From Planctomycetota bacterium (GTDB lineage Bacteria > Planctomycetota > Brocadiia > SM23-32): DNA of 5,883 nucleotides. Positions within the stretch are counted from its first letter, which is position 1, and every line of letters begins with the position of its first letter. The translations under genes were made by a program, and so were the position numbers. This document shows, one piece after another, positions 4,959 to 5,883 of the stretch. The stretch lies in NCBI GenBank assembly GCA_030604585.1, contig JAUVVP010000156.1:1-5883 (forward strand). The letters are read 5' to 3'. A model generated the notes under the pieces. That model searched no databases, was not told the DNA's origin, and saw nothing but the letters and a program-made list of their open reading frames with translations.

Positions 4959-5883
4959 TCAATATGCGCTCCAGGCGGCCACCTGCACGTAAGCGCCGGC
5001 GGCCGGGAGTTTCTTGACGCAGCGCCGTTCCAGTATGCCCGAGCTTATGACATCGGAGACGAGCAGGATGCCGTCGCCCTTGTCAATAACGGCGTCCACG
5101 GCGGGCTCGACGGTGCGCGTTTCGGGTCCGCTGGTGTCGGCGCGCATCACGTCCCGGTAGGGCACGCCGAGATGCCTGGCAACCGCCTCGGCCAGGCGCC
5201 TTGTGGCGGATGCCCGGCCTCCGGGTCGGGGCACGGCGGTGACGTAGTCCACCCAGTGCCTTTCGGCCCTCTCGTCGAGCAGGTGGGCTATGTCGCTGGA
5301 CATGCGCGCCGTCAGGGCCTCCTCCGGCTCACGCTGCCAGAGCTTGAAGTGATCGCGCTCCTTCTTGTCGAGGCCTTCCCAGCGATGGACGGCAAAGGCG
5401 CCCAGCGTCACGCGAGGAACGTGATAATAGGTCTGCCCCTCGCCTGCCATCTGGGGCAGTCTGCCGTGGGCGGTCGCCTCTTTGGCGCTGACCACCGTCT
5501 CGTGCAGAGAGGCCTGCTCGGGCACGTAGGCGGAGACACTGACGTTGGCCTTGATGCCGTGGACCTCTCCCCGTTCGCCGAGCCCGAGGCGATAGCCCGC
5601 TATGCTCTTCCCGAGGGCCGCAGCCAGTTCGTCCGCCTCCGACACGGTGGCCTGGGGCATGATGATGAGGAACTCGTCGCCGCCGAGGCGGCCGACCAGG
5701 TCCTGTTCCGGCACTTTCTGCCGCAGCAGGTCGGCGATGTCCTGGAGAACGGCGTCGCCGACCATCCGGCCGAACTCGTAGTTCACCTTCTCCAAGTTGA
5801 TCAGGTCCACGTCAATGAGGCGGGCGCGCTTGCCGAGCTCTTCAACGGACAGGTCGTATCCTTCCAGGGCGGACAGCAGGCCC
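4959..5883 (-). CDS. GGDEF domain fused to a phosphoribosyltransferase-like domain, 5' partial
   Basis: The frame is open to the window edge (first full codon at 5882-5880), giving 307 visible residues; the true start is outside, and a GTG at 5810 cannot be the real start because it cuts the domain. Residues about 20-140 are a GGDEF (diguanylate cyclase) domain: LIDVDL with metal-ligand D26, N34 of the guanine site, GD at 42-43, RLGGDEFLIIMP with GGDEF at 67-71, and a late VVSAKEATAHGRL resembling the family's final helix. The I-site RxxD reads PEQD (58-61). After a linker (about 145-205), residues about 210-307 resemble a ComF-like PRT: VDYVTAVPRPGGRAS (211-225), RRLAEAVARHLGVP, and PRPP-loop-like ILLVSDVISSGIL (272-284), then AAGAYVQVAAW. 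The first loop acid is Ser276, and the final Thr is Leu284. Probable role: c-di-GMP synthesis or GTP sensing coupled to a nucleotide- or PRPP-binding module. The GGDEF call is firm; PRT catalysis is uncertain. Stop TGA. Confidence 0.82.
   Translation of the reverse strand, partial: GLLSALEGYDLSVEELGKRARLIDVDLINLEKVNYEFGRMVGDAVLQDIADLLRQKVPEQDLVGRLGGDEFLIIMPQATVSEADELAAALGKSIAGYRLGLGERGEVHGIKANVSVSAYVPEQASLHETVVSAKEATAHGRLPQMAGEGQTYYHVPRVTLGAFAVHRWEGLDKKERDHFKLWQREPEEALTARMSSDIAHLLDERAERHWVDYVTAVPRPGGRASATRRLAEAVARHLGVPYRDVMRADTSGPETRTVEPAVDAVIDKGDGILLVSDVISSGILERRCVKKLPAAGAYVQVAAWSAY

Overview
The window is a GC-rich piece of bacterial chromosome in which every supported gene lies on the minus strand. 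Read in the direction of transcription (high to low coordinate), it holds a 5'-truncated GGDEF plus phosphoribosyltransferase-like protein, a Gfo/Idh/MocA-family oxidoreductase, the housekeeping cluster ffh-rpsP-trmD-rplS, and a tRNA-Gly(CCC) gene at the window edge. Codons are GC-rich throughout, and GTG and TTG starts are used (trmD, ffh). The compact ffh-rpsP-trmD-rplS order without rimM, next to a Gfo/Idh/MocA dehydrogenase, suggests a Planctomycetes-like or related environmental lineage. That is an inference from gene order and protein flavour, not a proven assignment.

Layout. 5883-4959: GGDEF-PRT protein, whose N-terminus lies outside the window. 4958-4769: intergenic, with a good sigma-70-type promoter (TTGCCC, 17 nt, TATAAT) for the oxidoreductase. 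4768-3752: oxidoreductase. 3751-3321: 431 nt without a gene, holding an extended -10 promoter and a leader of about 245 nt that opens with an 11-bp perfect hairpin, leading into ffh. 3320-319: ffh, rpsP, trmD, rplS; trmD and rplS overlap by 8 nt. 318-115: non-coding, with imperfect short repeats and small hairpins. 114-73: near-consensus promoter for the tRNA. 72-1: tRNA-Gly.

How the genes work together. The ffh operon joins co-translational protein targeting (the SRP GTPase) with ribosome building (S16, L19) and tRNA maturation (TrmD, m1G37). This is a classic growth-linked grouping; the tRNA has its own promoter. The oxidoreductase appears to be an independent unit for sugar or polyol-type metabolism.

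The item most worth a second look is the last gene. A GGDEF domain with an intact signature but no product-inhibition (I-site) arginine is fused in one reading frame to a C-terminal ComF-like phosphoribosyltransferase fold whose PRPP loop is partly altered. I know of no standard family with this architecture; novelty cannot be proven without database searches.
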